This document shows, piece after piece, positions 44,281 to 53,130 of a stretch of DNA of 64,000 nucleotides. Source of the stretch: VRUE01 sp036266075 (lineage in GTDB: Bacteria; Actinomycetota; Thermoleophilia; Solirubrobacterales; 70-9). Positions within the stretch are counted from its first letter, which is position 1; each line of letters starts with the position of its first letter. The stretch spans positions 1-64,000 of the forward strand of contig DATANV010000006.1 of NCBI GenBank assembly GCA_036266075.1. The letters run 5' to 3'. A model generated the notes under the pieces. It saw only the letters and a list, made by a program, of their open reading frames with translations, did not search any database and was not told the DNA's origin. The translations under genes and the position numbers were made by a program.

Positions 44281-47250
44281 CTAGCGGTTCCTCCCGTGTT
44301 TGCGGCGCTGTTTGCGCCGTTCGCGGCGCCGCGCCTGGCGCTCGCGCTCCTCGGCGCTCGCCTCATCGACCGCTGCCCGCCCCGCATCCTCGGCCACGGG
44401 ATCGCCGCCGTTGCCGCCGGGCGGCTCCGCCGTGGCGACCGCCCCGGCCGGTGGCCGCTTCTCGCGCCGAGCGGCAGCCCCCTCCTCGATCTCGGCCTCG
44501 GTCTCCGAGTCGTCGGCGAGCTTGGCAAGGGTGACGTCGTCGGCGAAGGCAGGCACGGTGCCGTCGATCTCGGCGATCCGCGCGCGCCGCCGCGCGAAGC
44601 CCGGCTCGCGTTCCTTCCAGGCGGTCAGCACCGGCGAGGCGATGAAGATCGATGAGTAGGTTCCGGAGAGGATCCCGACCCCCATCGCGAAGGCGAAGTC
44701 CTGCAACGTGGTGCTGCCGAAGATCAGCAGCGAGACGACCGCCAGCAGGGTCGAGAAGCTGGTCGCTAGAGAACGGGTCAGCACCTCGCTCATCGAGCGG
44801 TTGACGATCTGCGAGAAGGCCGCCCGCGGCATGCGCGGCATGTTCTCCCGGATCCGGTCGAAGACGATGATCGTGTCGTAGAGCGAGTAGCCCAAGATGG
44901 TCAGGAAGGCGGCGACCGTACCGCTCGTCACCTCCCGGCCGGTCAGCGAGTAGACCCCCGCGGTGATCAGGATGTCGTGGAAGATCGCGATCAGCACGGG
45001 CACCGCGAACTTCGGGTCGAAGCGGAAGGCGATGTAGGCGCAGATCACCAGCAGCGAGAAGATCAGCGCCTTGGTCGCGCTGTCGGCGATCTGCTGGCCG
45101 AAGGTCGGACCGACGCTGGTGCTGTCGAAGCCGTTTTCGGCGATGCCGAATTCCGATTCGAGCGCCGCCTGCGCGTCTTTGACCCGATTCGGTCCCAGCT
45201 CACGGGTCGAGATCTGGAAGACGTTTTCGCCCAATTCGGGGTCGGAAACCTGCTGCACCTCCTCGCTGGCGATGCCTTCCGAGTCGAGGGCTTCGCGCAC
45301 ACCTTCCTCATCGGTCGGCTTCACCAGGGCGACCTTGATCCGGGTGCCGGACTCGAAGTCGATGCCGAAGTTGAGCTGCTGGGTGGCAAGCGCCAGGGCG
45401 CCGACGATCAGGATCGTGCCCGAGAGCGAGAAGAACCAACGGCTCGCGCCCATGAAGTCGAAGTGCCAGCGCATCCGCTGCCGCGATGCGCCGAGAACGC
45501 TTGGCGAGCGCAGCAGGCGGGAGCGGCTCATGCTGAGCAGCAGCGCCTGGGTGAAGACGACCGCGGTCAGCAACGAGACGATCGTGCCTACCCCAAGCGT
45601 GAAGGCGAAGCCCTTGACCCCGGCCGTGGCGAGCACAAAGAGGATGAAGGCGGTCAGCATCGTGACCACGTTGGCGTCGACGATCGTCGCGATTCCGCGC
45701 CTGTAGCCGGCGGCGATCGCGCTGGCCATCGGCCTGCCGGCGCGCACCTCCTCCTTGATCCGCTCGAAGATGACGATGTTGGAGTCGGCCGCGACCCCGA
45801 TCGTCAGGATCAACCCCGCGATCCCAGGCAGGGTCAGGGTGATCGGGATCAGTTTGATCAGGGCGAAGAAGATCACCCCGTAGGCGCCGAGGGCGATCGT
45901 CGCGATCAGGCCGAGGAAGCGGTAGTAGAGGAGCAGGAAAATGACGACCAGCGCGAGGCCGATGACGCCCGCCTTGATCCCGTCGTGCAGCGCCTGGCTG
46001 CCGAGCGTCGCCGAGACCTGCGTCTGGCTGAGCAGCTTGAGATTGATCGGCAGGGCGCCGATCTGCAGGAAGGTGGCGATGTCCTGCGCTTCCTGGACGC
46101 TGGTGAAACCGCCGGAGATCTGCGCGCCGGTGCGACCGTCGATCCCGTCCGGGTTTTCGGCGAAGTTGATGATCGGCCGCGTCTTGACTTCGTTGTCGAG
46201 AACGACGGCAAAGTGGCCGGAGAGTTGTTCGGCTTCTTCCCCCAAGGCGCCGCCGATCGCCGCCGCCTGACCACGCTGGGCGATGCGCCGGGTGACGTTT
46301 TGGAAGGCCTCTCTCCCCTGGTCGGTGAATTCGAAGACCACGGCGGGCCCGTTTTCTTCGACTTTCTCTTCGGGGTTGGTGATGTCGGTCCCCGACAGCG
46401 CCGGTTCGTCTTTGAGCGCGTACCAGCCGGCCTTGTCGATCCCTTCGATCACCTTGCCGTTGGCGTCGGAGGGCTGCTCGGAGACGACGATCGTGCCCGG
46501 TGGGACGACCATGACGATCTGGCATTCGGCTTCTTCTTCGCTCTTGCACTCCTTCTTGCGCGGCCTTTTTTCGCCGGTGGCGCTGACGAACAGGTCTTCC
46601 TTGCTGACCTCCGGGCCCGCCAACAGCGTGTGCTTCGCGTCGCCGTTGAACAGGTAGTAGCGCGGCTTGGTCGTCGAGCAATTCGAGCAGTCGGTGGCCG
46701 GCTTCTGTTCGGCCGCGAGCTTGGCCGCGCCGTAGGCGCTGGGGAACGCGCCCGAGAAGATCAGCTGTGCGTCTGCTGGCTTTTTCGTACTGCGCCCCGC
46801 TTCCTTCCATTCTTCTTCGGCTTCTTCCAGTGCCTGCGGCGGCGGTTCGCGACCGGGGCGCGAGCCAATCGTCTTCTCGCGACCGATCAGGTTCGGCTCC
46901 CAGTCGTAGAACTGGAGCTGCGCGGTAGAGCCGACCTGTTCGATCGCCCGCTCGGCGTTGGTGACATCGGGCAGGCTGACAGTGATCTCGGTGTTCCCGA
47001 GGCGCGCCACTTCCGGCTCGGAGACGCCGAGCTTGTCGATCCGCTCGCGGATGATTTCGATCGAGCGTTCGATGTCGCTGCCGGTGACTTCCTTCACCTG
47101 GCCGGTCGGGGTGCCCTGGTAGACCAGCTCGACACCGCCCTTCAGGTCGAGCCCGAGGCGGGTCGGCTTGTTGGCGATGACCAGCGCCGAGACGGCGATC
47201 AGGGCGAGAACGAAGAGCAGAACGAAGAGGTTCCGGCGACGGCGTGCCAT
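44281..47250 (-). CDS. secDF: Fused SecDF protein-export membrane protein
   Basis: 989-residue fusion of SecD and SecF, the proton-driven subunit helping Sec translocation. SecD half: N-terminal helix, GLDLKGGVELVYQG, large periplasmic P1 domain, six helices with FFALIKLIPITLTLPG. SecF half: LNFGIDFESGTRIKVALV, then FLTILGYSLYDTIIVFDRIREN. A ~95-residue charged cytoplasmic tail follows. ATG 47250 (MARRRRNLFVLL). No yajC gene lies between it and ruvB. Confidence 0.95.
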   Translation of the reverse strand: MARRRRNLFVLLFVLALIAVSALVIANKPTRLGLDLKGGVELVYQGTPTGQVKEVTGSDIERSIEIIRERIDKLGVSEPEVARLGNTEITVSLPDVTNAERAIEQVGSTAQLQFYDWEPNLIGREKTIGSRPGREPPPQALEEAEEEWKEAGRSTKKPADAQLIFSGAFPSAYGAAKLAAEQKPATDCSNCSTTKPRYYLFNGDAKHTLLAGPEVSKEDLFVSATGEKRPRKKECKSEEEAECQIVMVVPPGTIVVSEQPSDANGKVIEGIDKAGWYALKDEPALSGTDITNPEEKVEENGPAVVFEFTDQGREAFQNVTRRIAQRGQAAAIGGALGEEAEQLSGHFAVVLDNEVKTRPIINFAENPDGIDGRTGAQISGGFTSVQEAQDIATFLQIGALPINLKLLSQTQVSATLGSQALHDGIKAGVIGLALVVIFLLLYYRFLGLIATIALGAYGVIFFALIKLIPITLTLPGIAGLILTIGVAADSNIVIFERIKEEVRAGRPMASAIAAGYRRGIATIVDANVVTMLTAFILFVLATAGVKGFAFTLGVGTIVSLLTAVVFTQALLLSMSRSRLLRSPSVLGASRQRMRWHFDFMGASRWFFSLSGTILIVGALALATQQLNFGIDFESGTRIKVALVKPTDEEGVREALDSEGIASEEVQQVSDPELGENVFQISTRELGPNRVKDAQAALESEFGIAENGFDSTSVGPTFGQQIADSATKALIFSLLVICAYIAFRFDPKFAVPVLIAIFHDILITAGVYSLTGREVTSGTVAAFLTILGYSLYDTIIVFDRIRENMPRMPRAAFSQIVNRSMSEVLTRSLATSFSTLLAVVSLLIFGSTTLQDFAFAMGVGILSGTYSSIFIASPVLTAWKEREPGFARRRARIAEIDGTVPAFADDVTLAKLADDSETEAEIEEGAAARREKRPPAGAVATAEPPGGNGGDPVAEDAGRAAVDEASAEERERQARRRERRKQRRKHGRNR

Positions 47251-47258
47251 CCCGCGCC

Positions 47259-47747
47259 TCAGCTCTCCGGGGTGAGGACGAGCAGCAGGCCGCCGTCGTC
47301 GTCGTAGGCAGGGAAGACGTCGGCAACCGCTTCCGCCGGCAGATCCCCCTCGGCGTTGACCGAGACCCGTTTGCCGAGCGAGCGCACCCCCCACTCGAGC
47401 GAGGTCTCGATCGGGTCCGTCAGGCCGTCGCCGTCACTGTCGGCGCTCTCGCCGCCGTCGCCCAAATCGCGCCACTGAAGACCGAGCACTTCTTTGACCG
47501 GACGGCCGATGACGTCCTCGTCGGTAAGCCCGGTCAGCTCGTAGCTGCCCCGCCCGGCATCGATTACCCGCGCCTTCTGGTCGCAGACGAAGAAGGCCGC
47601 GTTGGGCGCCGGGTAGTAGTCGTCCAACAGCTCGAAGACGAAGCCAAAGCCGCATTTCGAGCAGCCCTTTGGGCGCGTGCTGAAGCCGGCCGTGCGATCG
47701 GCGCTCAGCTCCCTATTGCCGCAGTTGGGGCAGATGAAGAACGGCAT
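47259..47747 (-). CDS. Zinc-ribbon plus PAS-like domain protein
   Basis: 162 residues. N-terminal zinc ribbon (CPNCGNREL and CSKCGFGF), then a PAS-like fold (FFVCDQKARVIDAGRGSYELTGLTDEDVIGRPVKEVLGL). The C-terminus has an Asp-rich SADSDGDGLTDPIET loop resembling a calcium-binding repeat. Function unknown. Lies between ruvB and secDF, in the place often taken by yajC. Confidence 0.75.
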   Translation of the reverse strand: MPFFICPNCGNRELSADRTAGFSTRPKGCSKCGFGFVFELLDDYYPAPNAAFFVCDQKARVIDAGRGSYELTGLTDEDVIGRPVKEVLGLQWRDLGDGGESADSDGDGLTDPIETSLEWGVRSLGKRVSVNAEGDLPAEAVADVFPAYDDDGGLLLVLTPES

Positions 47748-47771
47748 TCCCCACAGGCTACTGAGCGCCGC

Positions 47772-48830
47772 TCAGAACAGACTGCGCGCTCCCTCGGGGA
47801 CGGCGATGCCGAGGTGGGCATAGGCCCGCTCGGTCAGCACCCGCCCGCGGGGAGTGCGCTTCAGAAGGCCCTGCTGCAGGAGATAGGGCTCGAGCACGTC
47901 CTCGATCGTGTCCTGCTCCTCGCCGATCGCGATCGCCAGCGTCGAGAGCCCCACCGGCCCGCCGCCGAACTTGGTCGCGACCGTGTCCAGCAGGCTGCGG
48001 TCGCTGCGGTCGAGCCCGCCGGCGTCGACCTCGAGCATCTCCAAGCCGGCGGCGGCGATCTCGGCGTCGACGCTGCCGCTGCCCTTCACCTGGGCGAAGT
48101 CGCGAACCCGCTTCAGCAGCCGGTTGGCGACCCGCGGCGTGCCGCGCGAGCGCGTGGCGATCGTCTGCGCGCCCTCGGCGTCGATCTCCACCTCGAGGAT
48201 GCCGGCCGAGCGCCGCACGATCCGCGCCAGGTGCTCGGGGCTGTAGTGCTCGAGCCGGTGGCTGACGCCGAAACGATCGCGCAGCGGGGTCGTCAGCAGC
48301 CCGGCACGGGTGGTCGCACCGACCAGGGTGAAGGGCGGTAGCGGCAAGGTCACCGTGCGGGCCCCCGCACCCTGACCGAGAACAACCGGCAGCTCACCGT
48401 CCTCCATCGCCGGGTAAAGGGTCTCCTCGACGGCGCGGCCGAGGCGGTGGATCTCGTCGATGAAGAAGACGCTGCCCGGCTCCAGGGCGGTGAGAAAGGA
48501 GGCGACGTCGGCCTTGCGCTCAAGAGCCGGGCCGGCGGTCTGCACCAAAGGCACTCCCATCTCGACGGCGACGATGTGTGCCAGCGAGGTCTTGCCGAGC
48601 CCCGGCGGGCCGGCGAGCAGTACGTGGTCGAGCGGCTCGCCGCGCCGTTGCGCCGCCTCGATGAAGATCGCCAGCTGAGAGGTGACCTGCTCCTGATTGA
48701 CGAAGTCGGCGAGACTCGGCGGCCGCAGCGAGCGGTCGAGGTCTTCGTCCGGCACATCGGCTCGCGCGTCGTGGATCCGCACCTCTGGCTCGTCGTCGAT
48801 CCCGGGCGTCCGTATGCGCTTCTCGCTCAC
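47772..48830 (-). CDS. ruvB: Holliday junction helicase RuvB
   Basis: AAA+ motor for branch migration, 352 residues. Walker A GPPGLGKTSLAH, Walker B FIDEIHRL, sensor GATTRAG and the C-terminal winged helix (RTPRGRVLTERAYAHLG). Overlaps ruvA by 4 bp. A CTGAGC/GCTCAG hairpin (47762-47776) covers its stop codon. Confidence 0.98.
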   Translation of the reverse strand: MSEKRIRTPGIDDEPEVRIHDARADVPDEDLDRSLRPPSLADFVNQEQVTSQLAIFIEAAQRRGEPLDHVLLAGPPGLGKTSLAHIVAVEMGVPLVQTAGPALERKADVASFLTALEPGSVFFIDEIHRLGRAVEETLYPAMEDGELPVVLGQGAGARTVTLPLPPFTLVGATTRAGLLTTPLRDRFGVSHRLEHYSPEHLARIVRRSAGILEVEIDAEGAQTIATRSRGTPRVANRLLKRVRDFAQVKGSGSVDAEIAAAGLEMLEVDAGGLDRSDRSLLDTVATKFGGGPVGLSTLAIAIGEEQDTIEDVLEPYLLQQGLLKRTPRGRVLTERAYAHLGIAVPEGARSLF

Positions 48831-49420
48831 GCCGCCTTCCCCGTTCCGGCCTTGCGCAGCGCGGCGGCGATCAGCTGCTCGGCGTCGGTGCTGTCGATTC
48901 CGTCGAGAAGCTCCTCAGCCTCCAGCGGCGCGTAGCCGAGGTTGACCAGCCCATCCCGCGCCAGCGCCCTGGCATCGCCACCCTCGATCGCCGCTGCCGC
49001 GACCTCCTCCTCGAGCGCGCCGGCGACCTTCTCACGCAGCTCGACGATGATTCGCTCCGCCGTCCGCTTGCCGATCCCCGGGGCGGCCTGGAAGCGCTTG
49101 GCGTCGCCGGCCGCGATCGCCCGCAGCAGCTCGCGCGCGGGCCCGCCGGAGAGCACGGCAATCGCGACTTTGGGACCGACCCCGCTGACCGAGACCAGCT
49201 GGCCGAAGAGGTCGCGCTCCTCCTCGGAGGCGAAGCCGAAGAGCGCCAAAGAGTCCTCGCGTGAGACCAGCTCGGCGTGCAGGAAAGCCTCACGGCCCGT
49301 CGCCGGGACCGCCTTAAGCGTCTCTGCCGAGACCGTCAGCCGGTAGCCCACCCCGCCCGCGTCGATCACGACGTGGTCGGGCCGGCGCACCATCACCTCG
49401 CCCCGCACCGCGGCGATCAT
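48827..49420 (-). CDS. ruvA: Holliday junction DNA-binding protein RuvA
   Basis: 197 residues. OB-fold N-domain (MIAAVRGEVMVRRPDHVVID), two helix-hairpin-helix motifs (VSGVGPKVAIAVLSG and APGIGKRTAERIIVELR) and the C-terminal RuvB-binding three-helix domain. Overlaps both ruvC and ruvB by 4 bp. Confidence 0.98.
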   Translation of the reverse strand: MIAAVRGEVMVRRPDHVVIDAGGVGYRLTVSAETLKAVPATGREAFLHAELVSREDSLALFGFASEEERDLFGQLVSVSGVGPKVAIAVLSGGPARELLRAIAAGDAKRFQAAPGIGKRTAERIIVELREKVAGALEEEVAAAAIEGGDARALARDGLVNLGYAPLEAEELLDGIDSTDAEQLIAAALRKAGTGKAA

Positions 49421-49932
49421 CCGGCCGCCCTCATGCCGGCCAGCTCGGCCGCCTCACGGCGGGCCGCGCCGCCACCGTGGCAGATCGCCACCGCGAGCGC
49501 GTCGGCCGCATGGTCGGGATGTGGCGGCTCCGGCAGACTCAGCAGGGTCCCGACCATGCGCTGCACCTGTTTCTTGCCGGCGGCGCCGGAGCCGCAGACG
49601 GCCATCTTGATCGCCTGCGGCGTGTAGGCGAAGCAGGAGACGCCGGCCTGGGCGGCGGCCAGCATGGCGACGCCGCTGGCGCGGCCGACGGCCATCGCGG
49701 TCTGCACGTTCTTGCCGAAGAAGACGTCCTCGATCGCCATCGCCCGCGGCTCGTGCCAGGCGATCAACTCGGCGAGCTCGCCGTGGATCTGCTCCAGGCG
49801 GCGCTCCATCGGCACCCCGGCCGCAGTCTCGACGACACCGCCATCGAGCGCGGCCATGCGGTTGCCCTCGACCCGGACGATGCCGAATCCGAGGTTGGCG
49901 GCGCCGGGGTCGATCCCCATCACTACTTCCAT
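49417..49932 (-). CDS. ruvC: Holliday junction resolvase RuvC
   Basis: Endonuclease resolving Holliday junctions. 171 residues, catalytic acidic residues in GIDPGAANLGFGIV, in the IEDVFFGKN segment and in the C-terminal HPDHAADALAVAICH. Start ATG 49932. Confidence 0.97.
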   Translation of the reverse strand: MEVVMGIDPGAANLGFGIVRVEGNRMAALDGGVVETAAGVPMERRLEQIHGELAELIAWHEPRAMAIEDVFFGKNVQTAMAVGRASGVAMLAAAQAGVSCFAYTPQAIKMAVCGSGAAGKKQVQRMVGTLLSLPEPPHPDHAADALAVAICHGGGAARREAAELAGMRAAG

Positions 49933-49965
49933 GGGGATTGATTCTGGGAACAGCCCCGGATGCCT

Positions 49966-50715
49966 TTACGCGGCGAGCTTCTGCAGGACCTCGTCGGGTA
50001 TGTCGAAGTTGGCGTGCACGGCGTCAACGTCGTCCTGCTCTTCCAGTGCCTCGATCAGGCCGAGCAGCGACTTCGCGTCGTTGCCCTTGACCTCGACCGT
50101 GCTCTTCGGCTCGAGCGTGAGGTCCGATGCGCGAACCTCGACGCCGGAAGCCTCTAGCGCCTCCCGAACAGTGCCAAGGTCACCGGGATCGCAGAGCACC
50201 CGCAGCACCTCGGCCTCCTCCTGCACGTCCTCGGCGCCGGCGTCGATCGCGGCGATCAGGTCGTCCTCGTCATAGCGCTCGGCGTCGACCGTCAGCACAC
50301 CGCGTTTCTCGAAGAGCCAGGCGACCGAGCCCGGCTCGCCGAGGCTGCCGTGGTGCTTGGAGAAGGCGTGGCGGATCTCGGCGCTGGCGCGGTTGCGGTT
50401 GTCGGTCAGCGCGTTGACCAAGACCGCGGCGCCACCCGGCCCGTAGCCCTCGAAGACGATCTGCTCGATCGCCGCCGCGTCGGCACCGACGCCTGAACCG
50501 CGGTCGACCGCCCGCTGGATGTTGTCCTTCGGCATCGAGGCGTCGCGCGCCTTCTGGATCGCAGTGGCGAGCGCTGGGTTGCCCTCCGGGTCGGGACCGC
50601 CGTCACGGGCAGCGACGGTGATCGCGCGGGCGAGCTTGGTGAAGAGCTTGCCGCGTTTCGCGTCGGCCGCGCCCTTCTTGTGTTTGATCGAGGACCACTT
50701 CGAATGCCCTGACAT
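49966..50715 (-). CDS. yebC: YebC/TACO1-family translation/transcription regulator
   Basis: 249 residues. N-terminus MSGHSKWSSIKHKKGAADAK is diagnostic, and GGSGVGADAAAIEQ-like loops and the DVDAVHANFDIP end are typical. Family members relieve ribosome stalling at proline-rich sequences. ATG 50715 is preceded closely by a TAGAAT box, so it may be leaderless. First gene of the yebC-ruvC-ruvA-ruvB run. Confidence 0.95.
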   Translation of the reverse strand: MSGHSKWSSIKHKKGAADAKRGKLFTKLARAITVAARDGGPDPEGNPALATAIQKARDASMPKDNIQRAVDRGSGVGADAAAIEQIVFEGYGPGGAAVLVNALTDNRNRASAEIRHAFSKHHGSLGEPGSVAWLFEKRGVLTVDAERYDEDDLIAAIDAGAEDVQEEAEVLRVLCDPGDLGTVREALEASGVEVRASDLTLEPKSTVEVKGNDAKSLLGLIEALEEQDDVDAVHANFDIPDEVLQKLAA

Positions 50716-50723
50716 CGTTTGCC

Positions 50724-50729
50724 ATTCTA
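50724..50729 (-). promoter_or_regulatory. Candidate -10 box of a leaderless yebC transcript
   Basis: TAGAAT on the minus strand, 8 nt before the yebC ATG. The -35 region is weak. The divergent plus-strand ATG at 50729 overlaps this box, so both transcripts would compete for the same 13-bp gap. Confidence 0.4.
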
Positions 50730-51187
50730 TGAGCACGGGGATGCGCTCAGAGACGGCCACCCATCCGCACGGCACGAGCCCCATGAGGGGGCTGGCTGGG
50801 AGCTTCGTCTTCGTCGTCATGCTGCTCGCGGCACTTGCCCTGTGGACGGCGATCCCGCTGGGCTGGATCTACATCGGCTCGAAGGTCTCCGAGACGCAGT
50901 TCCCGGCAGAGGGGCCATACGCGGTCGTCGCCGTCGGGATCATCGTCTCGATCGTGATCGACGCCTGGGCGATCGGTCGCCTCAACGGCCTCTACATGCG
51001 GATCACCGGCACCAACCGGCTCTCGCCGATGCGACCGACCTGGCTGAAGAGCATGCGTGACAGCAGCGGCGCGCCGGGCACGACCACCGTCGTCGAGGCG
51101 GTGATGATGGGCTCGGTGATGCTCGCCCTGCTGGTCTTCGTCGGCTGGTTCTTCCTGCTCGCCGGCAGTCCGATCCCCAACCGGTAG
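50729..51187 (+). CDS. Membrane protein of unknown function
   Basis: 152 residues from ATG 50729 (ATG 50741 and 50783 are alternatives). Three hydrophobic segments: about 20-48 (AGSFVFVVMLLAALALW), 62-82 and 122-145. No family recognised. Divergent from yebC and convergent with the pentapeptide gene, 9 bp away. Confidence 0.65.
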   Translation: MSTGMRSETATHPHGTSPMRGLAGSFVFVVMLLAALALWTAIPLGWIYIGSKVSETQFPAEGPYAVVAVGIIVSIVIDAWAIGRLNGLYMRITGTNRLSPMRPTWLKSMRDSSGAPGTTTVVEAVMMGSVMLALLVFVGWFFLLAGSPIPNR

Positions 51188-51196
51188 CGGCGGCCG

Positions 51197-51892
51197 TCAG
51201 TCGGTTTCGGCCTGCGAGGTATCGACTCCCCGCAGGAGGCTGCGGTCCAGCCCGCGCAGGTTCGTCCCGGTCAGATCGGCCCCCGTCAGGCGCGCTCCTT
51301 GGAGATTCGCGCTCCGCAGATCCACCCCCGAGAGGTTGGCCCCCCTCAGGTCCGCCCCCGCGAAGCTGACCCGTTTCAAGGTCCCTCCGGCCAGGTTCGC
51401 GTTCCGCAGATCGGCCCCATCGAGGATCGCGTCGCTCAAATCCGTCCCCGCAAGATGCGCCTCGGTGAGGTCGGCGCCGGCGACGTTTGCCCTCCGCAGG
51501 TCGCAGAAGTCGATCGTCGCCGCCGCCAGCACCGTGACCTCCAGCTGTGCTTCGGAAAGGTTGGCCTCGCTCAGATAGGCCTCCGTCATGTCGGCGTGAG
51601 AGAGGTTGGCGAGACGCAAGTCGGCCTGCCGCAGGTCGGCCTCGCGCAGCTTCGCGCTGCGCAGCGATCCGGCGTAGAGCTGGGCGCTGTGCAGGCTGGC
51701 CGAGACCAGCTCGGCGCCGTCGAGGATCGAGGCGTCGAGCCAGGTGCGGTTCAGGTAGGCCTCGCAGAGATCGGCGCCGGCGAGGTCGGCGCCGGTCAGC
51801 CAGGAGTCGCTCAGCGTGGCGCCGCAGAGGCTGGCGCCACGCAACCTGGCCCCCCGCAGATCCAGCCCGCTGAGGTCAAGCTGCTTCCGCAT
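51197..51892 (-). CDS. Pentapeptide-repeat protein (C-terminal half of a split gene?)
   Basis: 231 residues, almost entirely A(D/N)LXX pentapeptide repeats from residue 5 on (LDLSGLDLRGARLRGASL onward), forming a right-handed quadrilateral beta-helix. Overlaps the upstream membrane-domain gene by 17 bp in another frame. In many bacteria both parts are one protein, so this may be one gene broken by a frameshift or two translationally coupled genes. Confidence 0.85.
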   Translation of the reverse strand: MRKQLDLSGLDLRGARLRGASLCGATLSDSWLTGADLAGADLCEAYLNRTWLDASILDGAELVSASLHSAQLYAGSLRSAKLREADLRQADLRLANLSHADMTEAYLSEANLSEAQLEVTVLAAATIDFCDLRRANVAGADLTEAHLAGTDLSDAILDGADLRNANLAGGTLKRVSFAGADLRGANLSGVDLRSANLQGARLTGADLTGTNLRGLDRSLLRGVDTSQAETD

Positions 51893-52400
51893 GGAGGCCG
51901 ATCAGAACGGTCAGGGCGGCCTGGATGTCCGGCGCGAGCGGACCGCCGCGCTTGCTCGTCGGCGGCGGATCGTCGGCGTCGGGCTTCGGCGCCTCGCTCC
52001 TCAGGTAGCCGGTCAGCACGTCCATCACCATCGGCCGGTCTTCGACCGAGTTCGAGGCGAGTCGCTTGAGGGCGACGATCCCGCCGACGCGGACGATCGG
52101 CCTGGTGTGGCCGAGCTGGTCGATCGCCTTCGTGTAGCGGTCGGTGTAGTGGGTCTCGCGGGAGATCCTCACCTGGATCGCCGTGTAAGCGATCCCGAGG
52201 ATCACGAAGAGGCCGGCGACGAGTTGCAGGATCGTCGCGCGGACCGAGCCTTCGCCGATCAGCCGCGCCCGCTCGCTGACGTCGAGCGAGCCGCCCGGCA
52301 CTACCGTGGGCGGCACGAGGACCAGGGCGCAGACCAGCAGCGCGACCAGGACCGCGACGACGATGCAGGCGATCGTGGCGCGCCGCCAGGTCACGGTCAC
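51876..52400 (-). CDS. Membrane domain of a pentapeptide-repeat protein
   Basis: 174 residues. Two membrane helices (about 9-31 and 53-76), then a cytoplasmic RYTKAIDQLG, VRVGGIVALKRLASNSVED and MDVLTGYLRSEA region ending PDIQAALTVLIG. That block usually precedes pentapeptide repeats in single-chain proteins. The frame stops at 51876 while the repeat frame starts at 51892. Follows the regulator gene at 52403 by 2 bp. Confidence 0.75.
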   Translation of the reverse strand: MTVTWRRATIACIVVAVLVALLVCALVLVPPTVVPGGSLDVSERARLIGEGSVRATILQLVAGLFVILGIAYTAIQVRISRETHYTDRYTKAIDQLGHTRPIVRVGGIVALKRLASNSVEDRPMVMDVLTGYLRSEAPKPDADDPPPTSKRGGPLAPDIQAALTVLIGLHAEAA

Positions 52401-52402
52401 GG

Positions 52403-52981
52403 TCAGAGACTCTTCGAGGGATCGGTTCGCCGGCCGGGCCTCGCCGGGCCTCGCCGACGGGCACTGCTGTCCTCACCTCGCTCCCCGGCATCGGCCGGCT
52501 GCGCCTTGTCGGGCCGGTTCCGCGTCGCGGCGCCCGCCGCCACGCTCGGATGCGGCGCCGCCGATTCTTCCGGTTCTGGGTGCAGGAACGGAGCCCCCGC
52601 GGTGATCAGCGGCGAGAGCGTTTCGCTGATGTCCCCATCGCCGAACACGGCGAGTGGACGCCGGAACTCGAGTCTCTCGTTTGGCTCGGCCAACCAGAGC
52701 GCGAGCTGCCTGGGGGTAAGTACCCCCCGCCTCAGGAGGAAGAGGATCGCGGCCTTCAGCGACTGGATCTGATCGCGCTGACGATCGCCGTCGCGCGGGT
52801 CGGATTCGTCGAGCCAGGCGTGGATCGTGCGGGGGTGAACGCCCAGGGCCAGCGCGAGATCGCTGTAGCGCAGGCCCATTTCGTTCAGGAGCCGCACGAT
52901 ATCCGCCGGCTCGAAGGTCTGTGCGAGCTCTGCCGCGAACGCCTCGCGATCGAGCAGCAACTCGTTTCCGATTTTCAGCAT
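52403..52981 (-). CDS. Xre/ParS-like helix-turn-helix protein
   Basis: 192 residues. A helix-turn-helix (YSDLALALGVHPRTIHAWLD, about 39-58) is followed by QIQSLKAAILFLLRRGVLT and LAEPNERLEFRRPLAVFGDG, resembling the Xre-MbcA-ParS antitoxin layout in which PN-L-RRPL lies near the end. The last ~70 residues are disordered and Arg/Pro-rich. No RES-type toxin partner is visible. Likely regulates its own divergent promoter region and the downstream pentapeptide pair. Confidence 0.65.
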   Translation of the reverse strand: MLKIGNELLLDREAFAAELAQTFEPADIVRLLNEMGLRYSDLALALGVHPRTIHAWLDESDPRDGDRQRDQIQSLKAAILFLLRRGVLTPRQLALWLAEPNERLEFRRPLAVFGDGDISETLSPLITAGAPFLHPEPEESAAPHPSVAAGAATRNRPDKAQPADAGERGEDSSARRRGPARPGRRTDPSKSL

Positions 52982-53111
52982 GAACCCATTTCTCCGCTCA
53001 TTTGTAGACGATTCATCGATTCACAGTAGCACATAACCTGGGCTTAATATGGAATTTAAACCGATGTTCTATTGCTGTTGACGCGCTGGTTCTTAAACAT
53101 AAACGTGACGC

Positions 53112-53120
53112 TGGTATGAT
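53112..53120 (+). promoter_or_regulatory. Extended -10 promoter in the AT-rich divergent region
   Basis: TGGTATGAT is an extended -10 (TGnTATnnT) ending 10 nt before the ATG at 53131, implying a leader of only a few bases. The 149-bp gap 52982-53130 is the most AT-rich stretch of the window and also carries direct repeats GATTCATC GATTCAC (53009-53024), a possible operator for the divergent HTH protein. Confidence 0.55.
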
Positions 53121-53130
53121 GTAGCTCACC

